The position numbers and the translations under genes are program-made. Source: CADEEX01 sp964577955 (lineage in GTDB: Bacteria > Acidobacteriota > Vicinamibacteria > Vicinamibacterales > CAVVIG01). Taken from it: DNA of 64,000 nt. Shown piece after piece: positions 1 to 8,524 of this stretch (position 1 is the stretch's first letter; each line of letters opens with the position of its first letter). Location: positions 182,247 through 246,246 of the forward strand of contig CAZOAZ010000003.1 of assembly GCA_964577955.1 (NCBI GenBank), in the 5' to 3' direction. The notes below the pieces were generated by a model that searched no databases, had not been told where the DNA came from, and saw nothing but the letters and a program-made list of their open reading frames with translations.

Positions 1-2670
1 ATCGGCGCGACCGGTCTCGCGTTCTCATCGCAAACGAGCGCGATGGTCATCGGCGCCTACTGGCTCGAAGGGCTCGTCGGCGGCGCCGTCGCAGTGCGGT
101 CGTGGACGCCGTTGCCCGGCGTCATCTTCTACTGGACGTTCGTCAGCCTGGTCTTCGGGCTCTGTCCGGACTGGTTCGGTGCTGCCCATCTCAAGCCGGC
201 CATCTGGCAGCTCTCGGCGGAACAGTTTGTCAGCCGCGTGACGATGGCGACGGCGGCAGAGATGGTCGCGATGGCGATCATCGCGCGCTGGGGCACGGCG
301 ATGATGCCGGCCCGCGCCGCCCTCGGCGAGCGGCCGTCCCTCCGGCGCTATTCCTTCCGCGCGTTCGTGCTCACGGCGATGGCGCCGGTGCTCGTGATCG
401 GCGGCATTTCCGGCCGTCTCCTCGCGGCTCGTCAGGAAGCCGAGGCCGGTGACTATCTGGCCGACACAGCGGCGGCACTGCGCGAGCAGGTGGAGAGTCA
501 CCTCAACACCCATGCCGCGGCACTCGAGACGCTCGCCGCCTCGATCGGGCGCATGGGCTACGAGGAGGCAAGCCGCCATCGACTGATTTACGAATACGCG
601 AAATTCCACACGGGATTCGAGCGCGTGTTCGTCATGAATGCGAATGGCGAAGCCGTCGACAGTACGGTGCCGCTCGGGTCCCGGCGCGGACAGAACTACT
701 CCGATCGAGAGTACTTCCGTCAGGCGCGGGCGACCGGGAAGGTCGCGATTTCCGAAGTGCAGAACGGGCGCGTCACCAGCAAGCCAACCATGGTCATGGC
801 GGCGCCGTTCTTCGCCGGCGGTGAATTCGCCGGCGTCGTTGCCGCCCCGCTTCAGCTGTCGAACTTCGAACGCTTCGACGATCGGCGTTCATTCGCCGAC
901 GCACGCATCGTGATTCTGGATCCCCATCACCGGGTCGCCTACGCGAGTCCCGCGACCGGCTATCTGCCGCTGCAGTCACTCGCCGACAGCCCCCTGGTCA
1001 GGTCCAGTGCTTCCGGTCGGGTCTACCGGGCGACCTCCTCCCGGATGCGCGACAACCAGCTGGTCGCGCGTACAACGGAATCGCACGGCTGGCAGGTCCT
1101 GGTCACCCGGCCGCGGATCAGCGTGACCTTGCAGTCGGGCCGTTACTACGTCGTCATGCTTGGTCTTCTCGGCGTGGCGCTCGCCGGCGCGGTCCTCGCG
1201 GCACGGCGATTCACCCGTCCCATCACCAATCCGCTCGAGGAACTGGTCGCGCTCGTCACCAAAGTCTCCGGGAGCGGCGTCACCGCCCGTGGCGCCATCA
1301 CCGACGATCAGCCGGCCGAGATTGCGGCGTTGATTGGCAGCGTCAACGACATGCAGGGGCGGCTCGGCGATTCCTACGGGCGGCTCGAACAGTCGTTGCA
1401 GCAGCGCGAACAGCTCAACGTCGAACTCCAGGAGCTGACCGACGACCTCGATCGCAAAGTCCGCGAGCGCACCGCGGAACTCGACGCCGCGAGACGGACC
1501 GCCGAGGAAGCCAACCAGGCCAAGAGCGAGTTCCTGGCCAACATGAGCCACGAGATCCGGACGCCGATGAACGGCGTGATCGGGATGACGGCGCTGGCGC
1601 TCGATTCCGAGCTCACGCCCGATCAACGCGACTGCATGCAGACGGTCAAGATGTCCGCGGAATCGCTGCTCACGGTGCTGAATGACATTCTCGATTTCTC
1701 GAAGATCGAGTCGCGCAAACTGGAGCTCGAGGCGATTCCGGTGACGGTCGCCGACCTGGTCGCCGAAGTCGTCAAGCCGCTGTCGCTGCGCGCGAATGAA
1801 AAGGGGATTCGCTTGCTCACGGACATCGGCCACGACCTGCCGCCGCGCATCGTCGGCGATCCGGTCCGGCTCAAACAGGTGTTGATCAATCTGGTCGGCA
1901 ACGCGCTCAAGTTCACCGAGGGCGGTCAGGTCATCGTCTCCGTGCTGATGGAGGAGCGGCGCGAGTGGCACGCGCTCCTGCGCTTCAGCGTCGCCGACAC
2001 CGGGATTGGCATTCCTGCCGACAAGCTCGATTGCGTCTTCGAAGCATTCCGGCAGGTCGATGGTTCGACGACGCGGCGCTACGGCGGGACCGGGCTTGGT
2101 CTCGCGATCTCGTCGACGCTCGTGCAGATGATGGGCGGGCAGATTCGTGTCGAGAGCACGCCCGGCCGCGGCAGCACGTTCGCCTTCACGCTCGAATGTG
2201 AAGTGCCGACCGCGGGCACAACATCCGACGCCGGGGGCCGCGTGTCGGAGCCAGCCGCCGTTGTCAGCCGCCGGGTGCTGGTGGCGGAGGACAATGTCGT
2301 CAATCAGCGCGTAGCGCTGGGTCTGCTGATGCGTCGCGGGCACCAGGTGACGTTGGCAGCGACCGGCGCGGAGGCGATCGCCGCGCTCGCGCGCGAGCCC
2401 TTCGACGTGGTGTTGATGGACGTCCAGATGCCCGACATGGGTGGTTACGAAGCGACTCAGGCGATCCGGGCGAAAGAAACCGGGACGCCGCGGCACCAGC
2501 GCATCATCGCCATGACCGCCCACGCGATGAGCGGCGATCGCGAGCGATGCCTGGCGGCCGGAATGGATGGCTACCTGTCCAAACCGCTCAATGCCGTCGA
2601 CCTCTTTGCTGCTGTCGAGTCCGGCGCGCTTGGTGGCGCAGTTCCCGCATCGCAGCTGCCGGCCGCGTAA
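1..2670 (+). CDS. Hybrid sensor histidine kinase / response regulator (5' end outside window)
   Basis: The frame is open from base 1, so the true start probably lies upstream; the first internal ATG is at 43. Counting from base 1, residues 15-65 are hydrophobic, and a membrane segment near 115-140 leads into an extracytoplasmic, Cache-like sensor region. A second membrane segment near 380-400 is followed by HAMP and a coiled coil. HisKA carries MSHEIRTPMNG with phospho-acceptor His517. HATPase_c shows N (NLVGNALKF), G1 (DTGIGIP) and G2 (GTGLGLAI) boxes. A C-terminal receiver has phospho-acceptor Asp807 in LMDVQMPD and a conserved Lys (YLSKP). It should autophosphorylate on sensing an unknown ligand and pass phosphate to its own receiver. 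No output domain or cognate regulator is nearby. Confidence 0.93.
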   Translation: MGATGLAFSSQTSAMVIGAYWLEGLVGGAVAVRSWTPLPGVIFYWTFVSLVFGLCPDWFGAAHLKPAIWQLSAEQFVSRVTMATAAEMVAMAIIARWGTAMMPARAALGERPSLRRYSFRAFVLTAMAPVLVIGGISGRLLAARQEAEAGDYLADTAAALREQVESHLNTHAAALETLAASIGRMGYEEASRHRLIYEYAKFHTGFERVFVMNANGEAVDSTVPLGSRRGQNYSDREYFRQARATGKVAISEVQNGRVTSKPTMVMAAPFFAGGEFAGVVAAPLQLSNFERFDDRRSFADARIVILDPHHRVAYASPATGYLPLQSLADSPLVRSSASGRVYRATSSRMRDNQLVARTTESHGWQVLVTRPRISVTLQSGRYYVVMLGLLGVALAGAVLAARRFTRPITNPLEELVALVTKVSGSGVTARGAITDDQPAEIAALIGSVNDMQGRLGDSYGRLEQSLQQREQLNVELQELTDDLDRKVRERTAELDAARRTAEEANQAKSEFLANMSHEIRTPMNGVIGMTALALDSELTPDQRDCMQTVKMSAESLLTVLNDILDFSKIESRKLELEAIPVTVADLVAEVVKPLSLRANEKGIRLLTDIGHDLPPRIVGDPVRLKQVLINLVGNALKFTEGGQVIVSVLMEERREWHALLRFSVADTGIGIPADKLDCVFEAFRQVDGSTTRRYGGTGLGLAISSTLVQMMGGQIRVESTPGRGSTFAFTLECEVPTAGTTSDAGGRVSEPAAVVSRRVLVAEDNVVNQRVALGLLMRRGHQVTLAATGAEAIAALAREPFDVVLMDVQMPDMGGYEATQAIRAKETGTPRHQRIIAMTAHAMSGDRERCLAAGMDGYLSKPLNAVDLFAAVESGALGGAVPASQLPAA

Positions 2671-2696
2671 GCCCCACCAACCTTCGATCACCTTCA

Positions 2697-2726
2697 TTGA
2701 CACGGCCGGGGTTCTCCCCTTAGACT
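2697..2726 (+). promoter_or_regulatory. Candidate sigma-70 promoter for the porin operon
   Basis: A perfect -35 TTGACA (2697-2702) is followed after 18 bp by TAGACT (2721-2726, 4/6 to TATAAT). Transcription would start near 2733, about 23 nt upstream of the porin ATG. It lies in the 85-bp spacer after the sensor kinase gene. Confidence 0.5.
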
Positions 2727-2755
2727 TCTCGCGCGGTTTTGATTATTCAAAATAA

Positions 2756-3928
2756 ATGATTTGCCTCGCAGAATCTTTGATCGCGGCGCTATTCATGGGT
2801 GGGCCCGCGCTGAGTCCCCCGGCACTGTTACCCCGTGAGCCGGTCGCGCAATCGGCGACACCGGCCGCCACGTCCACCTCTGGCACGTCGCAGACCGGCC
2901 CGATCTCGGGCTACATGGACTTTCACTTCAACCAGCCCACTGACGCTGACGGCGAGCTCGATTTCCACCGCTTCGTGCTCCTCTTCACGCATCGCTTTTC
3001 AGACCGGCTGCGCTTCGTCAGCGAACTCGAAATCGAACATGGGTTCGTCGAAGGCCGGGAAGAAGGCGGCGAACTCGAACTCGAGCAGGCGTACCTCGAT
3101 TTCCTGGTAACGCCGGCCCTGAACTTTCGTGCCGGGATGCTGCTCGTGCCGGTCGGTCTCATCAACGAGCGGCATGAACCGCCGGTCTACCACGGCGTGG
3201 AACGGCCGTTCGTCGACACCGTGATCATTCCGAGCACGTGGTTCGACGCGGGTGCGGGGCTGCACGGCGATCTCGGGCGCGGGTTCCGCTATCGCGCCTA
3301 CGTGATGGCGCCGCTCGACGCGACCCAGTTCAGCGCCGCGGAGGGCATCCGCGGCGGCGCCCAGCATGGCAGCCATGCCCAGGTCCGGAGTGCCGCCTAC
3401 ACCGGGCGGGTCGAGTACGTCGGCACGCGGGGTCTGCAGATCGGCGCGAGCTTCTGGCGCGGCGACACCGGATTTGCCGTGCCGCGGATCGACACCAGCG
3501 TCGGGTTGTTTGAGGTCGACGCCCGCTTCACCCGCGGCCGCGTCGAAGCCCGCGCGCAGCACGCGCAGGTCTACATCGACGGCGCCGGCGCCTTGAACGA
3601 TTCCCTCGGACGGACGACGGGCATCGATCCCAACATTGCCAGCGAGCTGCGCGGCTCTTATGTCGAGGCCAGCTACCGGTTCCTGCCGGCCTCGCTGCCG
3701 CACGACGCGGCCCTGTTCGTCCGCTATGAGAACTTCGACACGCAGGCGCGCATGCCGGCAGGGTCGATTGCGCTCCCGCAGTTGGACCGCGACGCCTGGG
3801 TTGTCGGCGGGACGTATTGGGTCGACCCTGATGTCGCGATCAAGTTCGACTACACGCACGTCAGAAGTCAAAGCTCGGTCGTTCCGGCGCCGCATTCCAT
3901 CAACATCGGGCTCGGGTGGTGGTTCTAG
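2756..3928 (+). CDS. Outer-membrane porin, phosphate-selective OprO/OprP-like
   Basis: 390 residues. A hydrophobic N-terminal signal region (about residues 1-25) is followed by a low-complexity Ala/Thr/Ser stretch, then alternating amphipathic strands and a C-terminal aromatic strand ending GLGWWF. A terminal Phe is the usual outer-membrane beta-barrel insertion signature. The start of the mature part (SGYMDFHFN, RLRFVSELEIEHG, LEQAYLDF) resembles the OprO/OprP porin fold, in which the barrel carries anions or small solutes. The specific substrate cannot be read from sequence. It is the first gene of a tight operon: its stop is directly followed by the cupredoxin ATG. The start at 2756 is the first ATG after a good promoter candidate; an internal ATG at 2794 is possible. 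Confidence 0.8.
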   Translation: MICLAESLIAALFMGGPALSPPALLPREPVAQSATPAATSTSGTSQTGPISGYMDFHFNQPTDADGELDFHRFVLLFTHRFSDRLRFVSELEIEHGFVEGREEGGELELEQAYLDFLVTPALNFRAGMLLVPVGLINERHEPPVYHGVERPFVDTVIIPSTWFDAGAGLHGDLGRGFRYRAYVMAPLDATQFSAAEGIRGGAQHGSHAQVRSAAYTGRVEYVGTRGLQIGASFWRGDTGFAVPRIDTSVGLFEVDARFTRGRVEARAQHAQVYIDGAGALNDSLGRTTGIDPNIASELRGSYVEASYRFLPASLPHDAALFVRYENFDTQARMPAGSIALPQLDRDAWVVGGTYWVDPDVAIKFDYTHVRSQSSVVPAPHSINIGLGWWF

Positions 3929-4321
3929 ATGACCATGCGTTTCCTCATCGTCATCGTCGCGACGTTGTCCATCACGGCTGCGTCGGCACGCGGGCATCAA
4001 GGCCCGTCGCCGCGCGTCATTCACATCGTCGCTGAGCGATTCACGTTCACGCCCGCCAGGGTGACGGTGGACGAAGGCGCCAACGTCGAGATCCGGCTGA
4101 CCAGTGAAGACACCGCTCACGGGTTCCGTCTGGTCGGCCCCGGCGACATCAACATCGAGATTCCCAAGCGTGGCCGCGGCGACGTGCGCGTGCCGATCGA
4201 CACGTCGCAGCCAGGGACGTACACCTTCGAGTGTTCGCGGATCTGTGGAGCGGGGCATGGTTTCATGCACGGTACGCTGCAGGTCAAGGCCCGGACGCCG
4301 GGTACCGGCAACCAGCGATGA
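3929..4321 (+). CDS. Small exported cupredoxin with a complete CuA-type copper motif
   Basis: 130 residues with a cleavable signal peptide (about residues 1-22) and a single cupredoxin domain. The ligand set matches the binuclear CuA site of cytochrome oxidase subunit II: His64 (in TAHGF), then Cys102, Cys106, His110 and Met113 in CSRICGAGHGFM. The Glu that normally lies between the two cysteines in oxidase subunit II is Arg104 here, so a link to a subunit-I metal site is unlikely. There is no membrane anchor of the oxidase type. It probably carries single electrons in the periplasm. It follows the porin stop with no gap and overlaps the di-heme gene by ATGA, so it may donate to or accept from that protein. 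A second in-frame ATG lies at 3935. Confidence 0.85.
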   Translation: MTMRFLIVIVATLSITAASARGHQGPSPRVIHIVAERFTFTPARVTVDEGANVEIRLTSEDTAHGFRLVGPGDINIEIPKRGRGDVRVPIDTSQPGTYTFECSRICGAGHGFMHGTLQVKARTPGTGNQR

Positions 4322-5526
4322 CGATTCGCCGCTGGCTGATCGGTGCAGGGATCCTGTGGGTCGCGGCGTTCGCCGCCGGCGTGCAGCCGTCCCTCGAGGC
4401 CCAGATCAGCGCGCGGTTCGGCGATCCACTGCCGGGGATTTTGCCGGCGGAGTTCGAGCGCTTCCGCCTCGGACTGGACGACTTCACGGAAGTCGAGACG
4501 CCCGAAGAAGGCCTCGGTCCCTCGTTCAATGCCGCGAGCTGCGCCGTCTGCCACAACGTTCCGGCCATCGGCGGCGTCAGCCTCGTCTCGGAAGTGCGCG
4601 CGGCGTATCGGGATGCTCAGGGAACGATTCGCGCCTTGTCCGCGGCCGACGGCACGTCGCTCGACACGCTGTTTCACCTGTTCTCGAACCCCACGCACAG
4701 CTGCCAGCCGAGCATTCCGCTCGAAGCCAACATCATCGCGCGTCGCGTGCCGCTGCCGGTGTTCGGCGACGGCCTGATTGAAGCCATCCCCGACGAGACG
4801 CTGCTGGCGCTCGAAGATCCGGACGATCGCAATGGCGACGGCATCAGCGGCCGGGCGGCGCGAATCGTCGATGCCGGAACGGGGCAGGCACGAATCGGCC
4901 GTTTCGGCTGGAAGGCGCAGCACGCGACGCTCAGGACCTTCAGCGCCGACGCCTACCGGAACGAAATGGGCATCACCAACGAAATCTTCCGCGAAGAGCT
5001 GTCGACCGGCGTGTCCACCGCGCAGCTGCGCCTGTGCGATCCGACGCCGGATCCTGAAGACATTCCGGATCCGCGGACGCACCTGGCGGCCATCGACAAC
5101 TTCGAGGCGTTCATGAAGTTTCTCGCGCCACCGCCCCGCGGCGCCGTGTCCGACGCCGTACGATCCGGGGAGCAGGTCTTCGGCGCGATCGGCTGCGGCG
5201 CGTGCCACACGCCGACGCTGATGACCAGTCCTTCCAGCAGTCCGGTGTTCAACCGCGTCGCCGTCCCGCTGTTCTCGGATCTCCTGCTGCACGACGTCGC
5301 CACCGGCGACGGGATTCCACAGGCCGCCGCGCGGCCGGAGGAAATCCGGACGCCGGCGCTCTGGGGCCTGCGGGTCCGCCGGCCGCTGCTGCACGACGGC
5401 AGCGCCAGCACGAGCGAAGACGCGATCCGGCGCCACGGCAACGAAGCGGAGGCGGCGCGACGCCGCTTCGATCTGCTCGACGCCACCCAGCGCGCGCTGC
5501 TCATCACATTCCTGAATTCGCTGTAA
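4318..5526 (+). CDS. Di-heme c-type oxidoreductase (DHOR / putative peroxidase family)
   Basis: 402 residues from the ATG that overlaps the cupredoxin stop (ATGA at 4318). This start gives a proper signal peptide (WLIGAGILWVAAFAAG). Two c-type heme sites are visible: CAVCH at residues 75-79 and CGACH at 293-297. The C-terminal segment (IRTPALWGLRVRRPLLHDG) is characteristic of the DUF1111/DHOR family, distant relatives of the MauG/CcpA di-heme peroxidases. Periplasmic. The reaction is not known for most family members; electron exchange with the neighbouring CuA protein is an inference from the operon. Confidence 0.87.
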   Translation: MTIRRWLIGAGILWVAAFAAGVQPSLEAQISARFGDPLPGILPAEFERFRLGLDDFTEVETPEEGLGPSFNAASCAVCHNVPAIGGVSLVSEVRAAYRDAQGTIRALSAADGTSLDTLFHLFSNPTHSCQPSIPLEANIIARRVPLPVFGDGLIEAIPDETLLALEDPDDRNGDGISGRAARIVDAGTGQARIGRFGWKAQHATLRTFSADAYRNEMGITNEIFREELSTGVSTAQLRLCDPTPDPEDIPDPRTHLAAIDNFEAFMKFLAPPPRGAVSDAVRSGEQVFGAIGCGACHTPTLMTSPSSSPVFNRVAVPLFSDLLLHDVATGDGIPQAAARPEEIRTPALWGLRVRRPLLHDGSASTSEDAIRRHGNEAEAARRRFDLLDATQRALLITFLNSL

Positions 5527-5531
5527 CCCAT

Positions 5532-5634
5532 TTCCGGTGGCGTCCGGCCGCAGCAGTTCCGGTGGCGTCGGGCCCTTCGCCTACGCTCAGGGCCGGATTC
5601 GCGATCGCGGTAGGGACAGGCTTCAGCCTGTCGG
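5532..5634. repeat. Composite of short repeats, including one REP-like palindrome
   Basis: The spacer before the TerB-like gene holds three signals. A 15-nt direct repeat (TTCCGGTGGCGTCCG / TTCCGGTGGCGTCGG) lies at 5534-5548 and near 5558-5572. A palindrome with arms GGCCCT/AGGGCC spans 5571-5594. A 27-nt REP-like element (5608-5634) has the core GACAGGCTTCAGCCTGTC at 5615-5632. The last element recurs six more times in the window. Confidence 0.75.
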
Positions 5635-5653
5635 TCGGGATCTACAATGCCGC

Positions 5654-6181
5654 ATGGCCACATGGCGCGACTGGCTGCGCGGGTTCGCTGAAACAACCGA
5701 TCCACGCGGGGACACCGACACGGTGCGCCGCATCTCCAGCGAACTCGATCGCCTGACGCCCGAGCGCGCACGCTTTGTCGCGGCGTTCGCCTACGTGCTG
5801 AGCCGCGTCGCCGGCGCCGATTCTCACATCAGCGACGTCGAGAGCGCCGCGATGGTCGCGCTCGTCCAGGACAAAGGCAAGCTGCCCGAGGCCCAGGCCA
5901 CGCTCGTCGTCGAAATGGCCAAGAGTCAGAACCGGTTGTTTGGCGGGACGGAAAACTTTCTCGTCACCCGCGAGTTTCGCGATGTCGCGTCTGAGGACGA
6001 GCGCCTGGACCTTCTGCACTGTCTCTTCGCGGTGGCCTCGGCCGATCACGCCATTGCGGCTGATGAAGACGCGCAAATCTGGCAGATCGCCGGCGAGCTT
6101 GGAATCACCCACGCAACCTTCGTGAAAGTGCGGCTGCAGTACTCGGACAAACGCACCGTGCTCAATCGCGGTCGCGAGTAA
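5654..6181 (+). CDS. TerB-like (tellurite-resistance TerB family) helical protein
   Basis: 175 residues from ATG at 5654 (MATWRDWLRG); the frame is open further upstream but only through repeat sequence. The body is an all-helical, acidic domain with the duplicated TerB pattern: VAGADSHISDVESAA in the first half and VASADHAIAADEDAQ in the second. The two Asp/Glu-rich loops are of the type that binds metal in TerB and in the related DjlA N-terminal domain. No signal peptide, so probably cytoplasmic. The function is not established for most homologues and the neighbours give no clue. It converges with the EAL-HDOD gene at a 9-bp inverted repeat. Confidence 0.7.
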   Translation: MATWRDWLRGFAETTDPRGDTDTVRRISSELDRLTPERARFVAAFAYVLSRVAGADSHISDVESAAMVALVQDKGKLPEAQATLVVEMAKSQNRLFGGTENFLVTREFRDVASEDERLDLLHCLFAVASADHAIAADEDAQIWQIAGELGITHATFVKVRLQYSDKRTVLNRGRE

Positions 6182-6208
6182 CGCGCAACCGCGACGCTAC
6201 GCGACCGC
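6168..6208. terminator. Terminator-like inverted repeat at convergent gene ends
   Basis: Perfect 9-nt arms GCGGTCGCG (6168-6176) and CGCGACCGC (6200-6208) flank the stops of the converging TerB-like and EAL-HDOD genes. There is no T tract, so intrinsic termination is uncertain. Confidence 0.4.
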
Positions 6209-7435
6209 GCTCCACCCGGCGACGGTACTCGTCCATTCCAGCGCCTCAGCGTAGGCGTTCGACACGATCGTGTCGGAGAGTCCAAGCGCGTCGAGCATGT
6301 CGGGCAGGCTGGTCCAGTATCCACGCTCGCGCGCGATGACCAGATCAAGCAGCGCGCGCCAGTCGCCGCGGTCGCCAAGCAGCGCGGCCCGCAGCCGTGG
6401 GCTGGTCGGGAGTGTCGAGAGCGCCAGCTCGAGCGGCTGATCGAGGATCACGTCGAGCGTCGAGCACAGGCCCAGGAGGAACAGCTCGCCGGCCTCGTCC
6501 TGGTGACGAATGCCGCCCAGCTGTTCGCACATGCGGGCCCGCAACAGGCTCACCGTGATGACTTCCGGCGGGCTTCCGGCGCTCAAGCCGGCCATCGCCC
6601 ACACCGACGCCCATCGCCGCACCTGCTGAATACCGAGCAGGACCAGCGCCTGACGGACGCTCGTGATCGGCTGCTCGAGCGCGAACGCGGCGGAGTTGAT
6701 GGAGCGGAGCACGCGCACGGTCAGCGAGACGTCGCGTTTGACAAGATCCTCGAGCGCCGCAATCGTCAGATCCGGACGATTGAGCGAGGCGAACAGATTG
6801 AGATAGGCCTGCCGCTTCGCGGGAATCGCCCGCGCGCTGAACGTGACGGGGCGGCAAAAGTAGAAACCCTGAAAGAGGGTGCAGCCGGCACGTTGGGCGT
6901 CGAGGACGACGTCGTGGCGCTCCACACGTTCGGCGACGATGAGCCGTCCAGGTCCGCGCAGTCGCCGCGCCAACGCCGGCCAGTCCGGGGTGTTCTGAAC
7001 GTCGATCTTGACGTAGCTGGCGTAAGGCAGCAGCGCTTCGGCGTCGGTCCCGGCGGTGAAATCGTCGAGCGCCATCGCGTAGCCCTGACGCTGCAGGTCG
7101 CGGCAGGCTTTGACGACGGCCTCGTCGATCGCGATGTCTTCGCGCAGCTCGACAACGACACGCTCGCGGGGCAGGAGCAGCGCGGCGCCGTTCAGCAGCA
7201 ACGGTCTGGTGAAATTGACGAACGCGAGTGCCCCGGAGGTCAGCGTGTCGAGGCCAAAGCCGAGGAGCGCGTCCGTGATGGTGCGGGACGCCGCGGTGTC
7301 GCCATCCGCGACGCAGGACCCGGCGAGCGCGTCGCCGCGGTAGAGCAGCTCATAGCCCGCCACCTGACGCCGGCTGTCCAGGATCGGCTGTCGAGCGACG
7401 TGTATGGAAGATCGTGAATCGAGCGGCCCAGGCAC
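6197..7435 (-). CDS. EAL-HDOD (YuxH-family) signalling protein
   Basis: 412 residues from a GTG start. The N-terminal half is an EAL-type phosphodiesterase fold: IHVARQPILD, then the signature position as YELLYRG (ELL at 29-31), LDDF and KIDVQN. Several catalytic acidic residues of active c-di-GMP phosphodiesterases appear to be missing, as in other YuxH-type proteins. The C-terminal half (about 205-400) is an HDOD domain, related to HD hydrolases but usually without the metal-binding HD pair; LLRSINSAAF and LLGIQQVRRW are typical. Probably a cytoplasmic regulatory scaffold in c-di-GMP or stress signalling; partners are not visible. Confidence 0.87.
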   Translation of the reverse strand: MPGPLDSRSSIHVARQPILDSRRQVAGYELLYRGDALAGSCVADGDTAASRTITDALLGFGLDTLTSGALAFVNFTRPLLLNGAALLLPRERVVVELREDIAIDEAVVKACRDLQRQGYAMALDDFTAGTDAEALLPYASYVKIDVQNTPDWPALARRLRGPGRLIVAERVERHDVVLDAQRAGCTLFQGFYFCRPVTFSARAIPAKRQAYLNLFASLNRPDLTIAALEDLVKRDVSLTVRVLRSINSAAFALEQPITSVRQALVLLGIQQVRRWASVWAMAGLSAGSPPEVITVSLLRARMCEQLGGIRHQDEAGELFLLGLCSTLDVILDQPLELALSTLPTSPRLRAALLGDRGDWRALLDLVIARERGYWTSLPDMLDALGLSDTIVSNAYAEALEWTSTVAGWSAVA

Positions 7436-7595
7436 TCGTTCGAGCTATCGGCGGAGTGTCGACGTTTCTTGACAGCGATGGTCCGTGCGAATGCGTGTAA
7501 CGAGCTCAGCGGTTGATCGGCGCGCGACGTGCATTGACGCCGAGGGATGGAGCGTCTCGCGACCCTGCGAGGGGCCAGTTCAAGAGGAGCAATCC

Positions 7596-8021
7596 ATGAT
7601 CGCGCGCGAAATCATGACCCCGAACCCGGTTGTCGTCGCCCAGGATGAGTCGATCAGCAGAGCCGCCGTGCTCATGCGCGACAAGGAAATCGGGATGCTG
7701 CCAGTGGTGACCGATGCCCAAACTATGTCGCTCGCCGGCATCATCACCGACCGCGACATCGTCGTCCGTCACGTCGCCGGCTGTACCGGGGACTGTCAGG
7801 TGCACGCGCACATGTCTCGTCACCAGCTCGCGTCCGTCACGGAAGACGATGATGCCGCGGCTGTGCTCGATCTGATGCAGGACCGGCAGATCCGGCGCGT
7901 CCCGGTGGTCAACAGCACCGGCCGGCTGATCGGCGTCATCGCTCAGGCGGATATCGCCGTCAGCGACGACATTTCGAAGGAAGACGTTGCCGAGACCGTA
8001 AAGGAGATCTCGATGCCCTAG
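7596..8021 (+). CDS. Two-CBS-domain protein
   Basis: 141 residues. The start at 7596 (MIAREIMTPNPVVV) is set by an AAGAGGAG Shine-Dalgarno about 8 nt upstream and by alignment with the family; the open frame extends upstream but looks non-coding. Two CBS modules are visible (residues about 5-60 and 72-132), each with the typical beta-alpha end pattern (LAGIITDRDIVVRH; LIGVIAQADIA). Such stand-alone pairs bind adenosine nucleotides and sense energy state. There is no attached enzyme, so the output is unknown. A TTGACA hexamer at 7469-7474 could be its -35 box, but no convincing -10 is seen. Confidence 0.85.
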   Translation: MIAREIMTPNPVVVAQDESISRAAVLMRDKEIGMLPVVTDAQTMSLAGIITDRDIVVRHVAGCTGDCQVHAHMSRHQLASVTEDDDAAAVLDLMQDRQIRRVPVVNSTGRLIGVIAQADIAVSDDISKEDVAETVKEISMP

Positions 8022-8033
8022 GGCGAGCGCCCG

Positions 8034-8510
8034 TCAGGACTTGTTGAAGATTGTCTTGCGTGAGCCGCTGCCGCCCTGCGGTCCGGTGAGCGTCGTCTCG
8101 ACCGTCATCACCTTGCCATCGGCGCTCAGCGAGCGCGATTCTTTCGTCGTGATCGCGGCGCCGCGCACGTTGAGCGAGGTGGTGATCACGAGCCGCGAGC
8201 CGTCCCAGGCCGCGGTGGCGCGCGACTCGCCGCCGCGCGCGCCGGTGATGACCGTCTCGGTTCCGTCCAACTTGTAGGTGTTCGCCCCGATGGTGATCTC
8301 CGTGGCCGTCTGCGCGATCACGACTGGTCCGCCTGCACCCGCCCCACGTCCGAGTCCGCGGCCGCCTCGTCCCGTCGGGGCCGGTTCGCTTTTCTCTTCG
8401 TCGAGCGTCCAGCGACCCGAGAAGTCAGGCTTGGCCTGCGCCCGTCCGGGAAACGGCACGACGAGCAGCGTGACCAGCGCGATCGCAAACAGGTTCTTCA
8501 AATAGGGCAC
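8034..8510 (-). CDS. Small secreted protein of unknown function
   Basis: 158 residues from GTG at 8510, fixed by a perfect AGGAGG six nucleotides upstream. A signal peptide (YLKNLFAIALVTLLVVPFPGRAQA) is followed by KPDFSGRWTLDEEKS, a Gly/Arg-rich linker, then a beta-rich domain (TATEITIGANTY, SRLVITTSLNV, KVMTVETTLTG). The opening 'PDFSGRW...D..KS' is common in exported proteins of this kind of bacterium, but I know of no assigned function. It lies 14 nt downstream of the nei-like gene, on the same strand, and is probably co-transcribed with it. Confidence 0.72.
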   Translation of the reverse strand: MPYLKNLFAIALVTLLVVPFPGRAQAKPDFSGRWTLDEEKSEPAPTGRGGRGLGRGAGAGGPVVIAQTATEITIGANTYKLDGTETVITGARGGESRATAAWDGSRLVITTSLNVRGAAITTKESRSLSADGKVMTVETTLTGPQGGSGSRKTIFNKS

Positions 8511-8524
8511 GACGCCTCCTTCGT

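Noticed and set aside
976..2703. Long open frame antisense to the sensor kinase (575 codons)
   Set aside because: It opposes a complete HAMP-HisKA-HATPase-receiver sequence and encodes an Arg/His-rich protein with no motifs. Such frames are expected opposite high-GC genes.
5537..5653. N-terminal extension of the TerB-like protein
   Set aside because: It is encoded by the REP-like palindrome and other repeats; the family-like sequence starts at the ATG at 5654.
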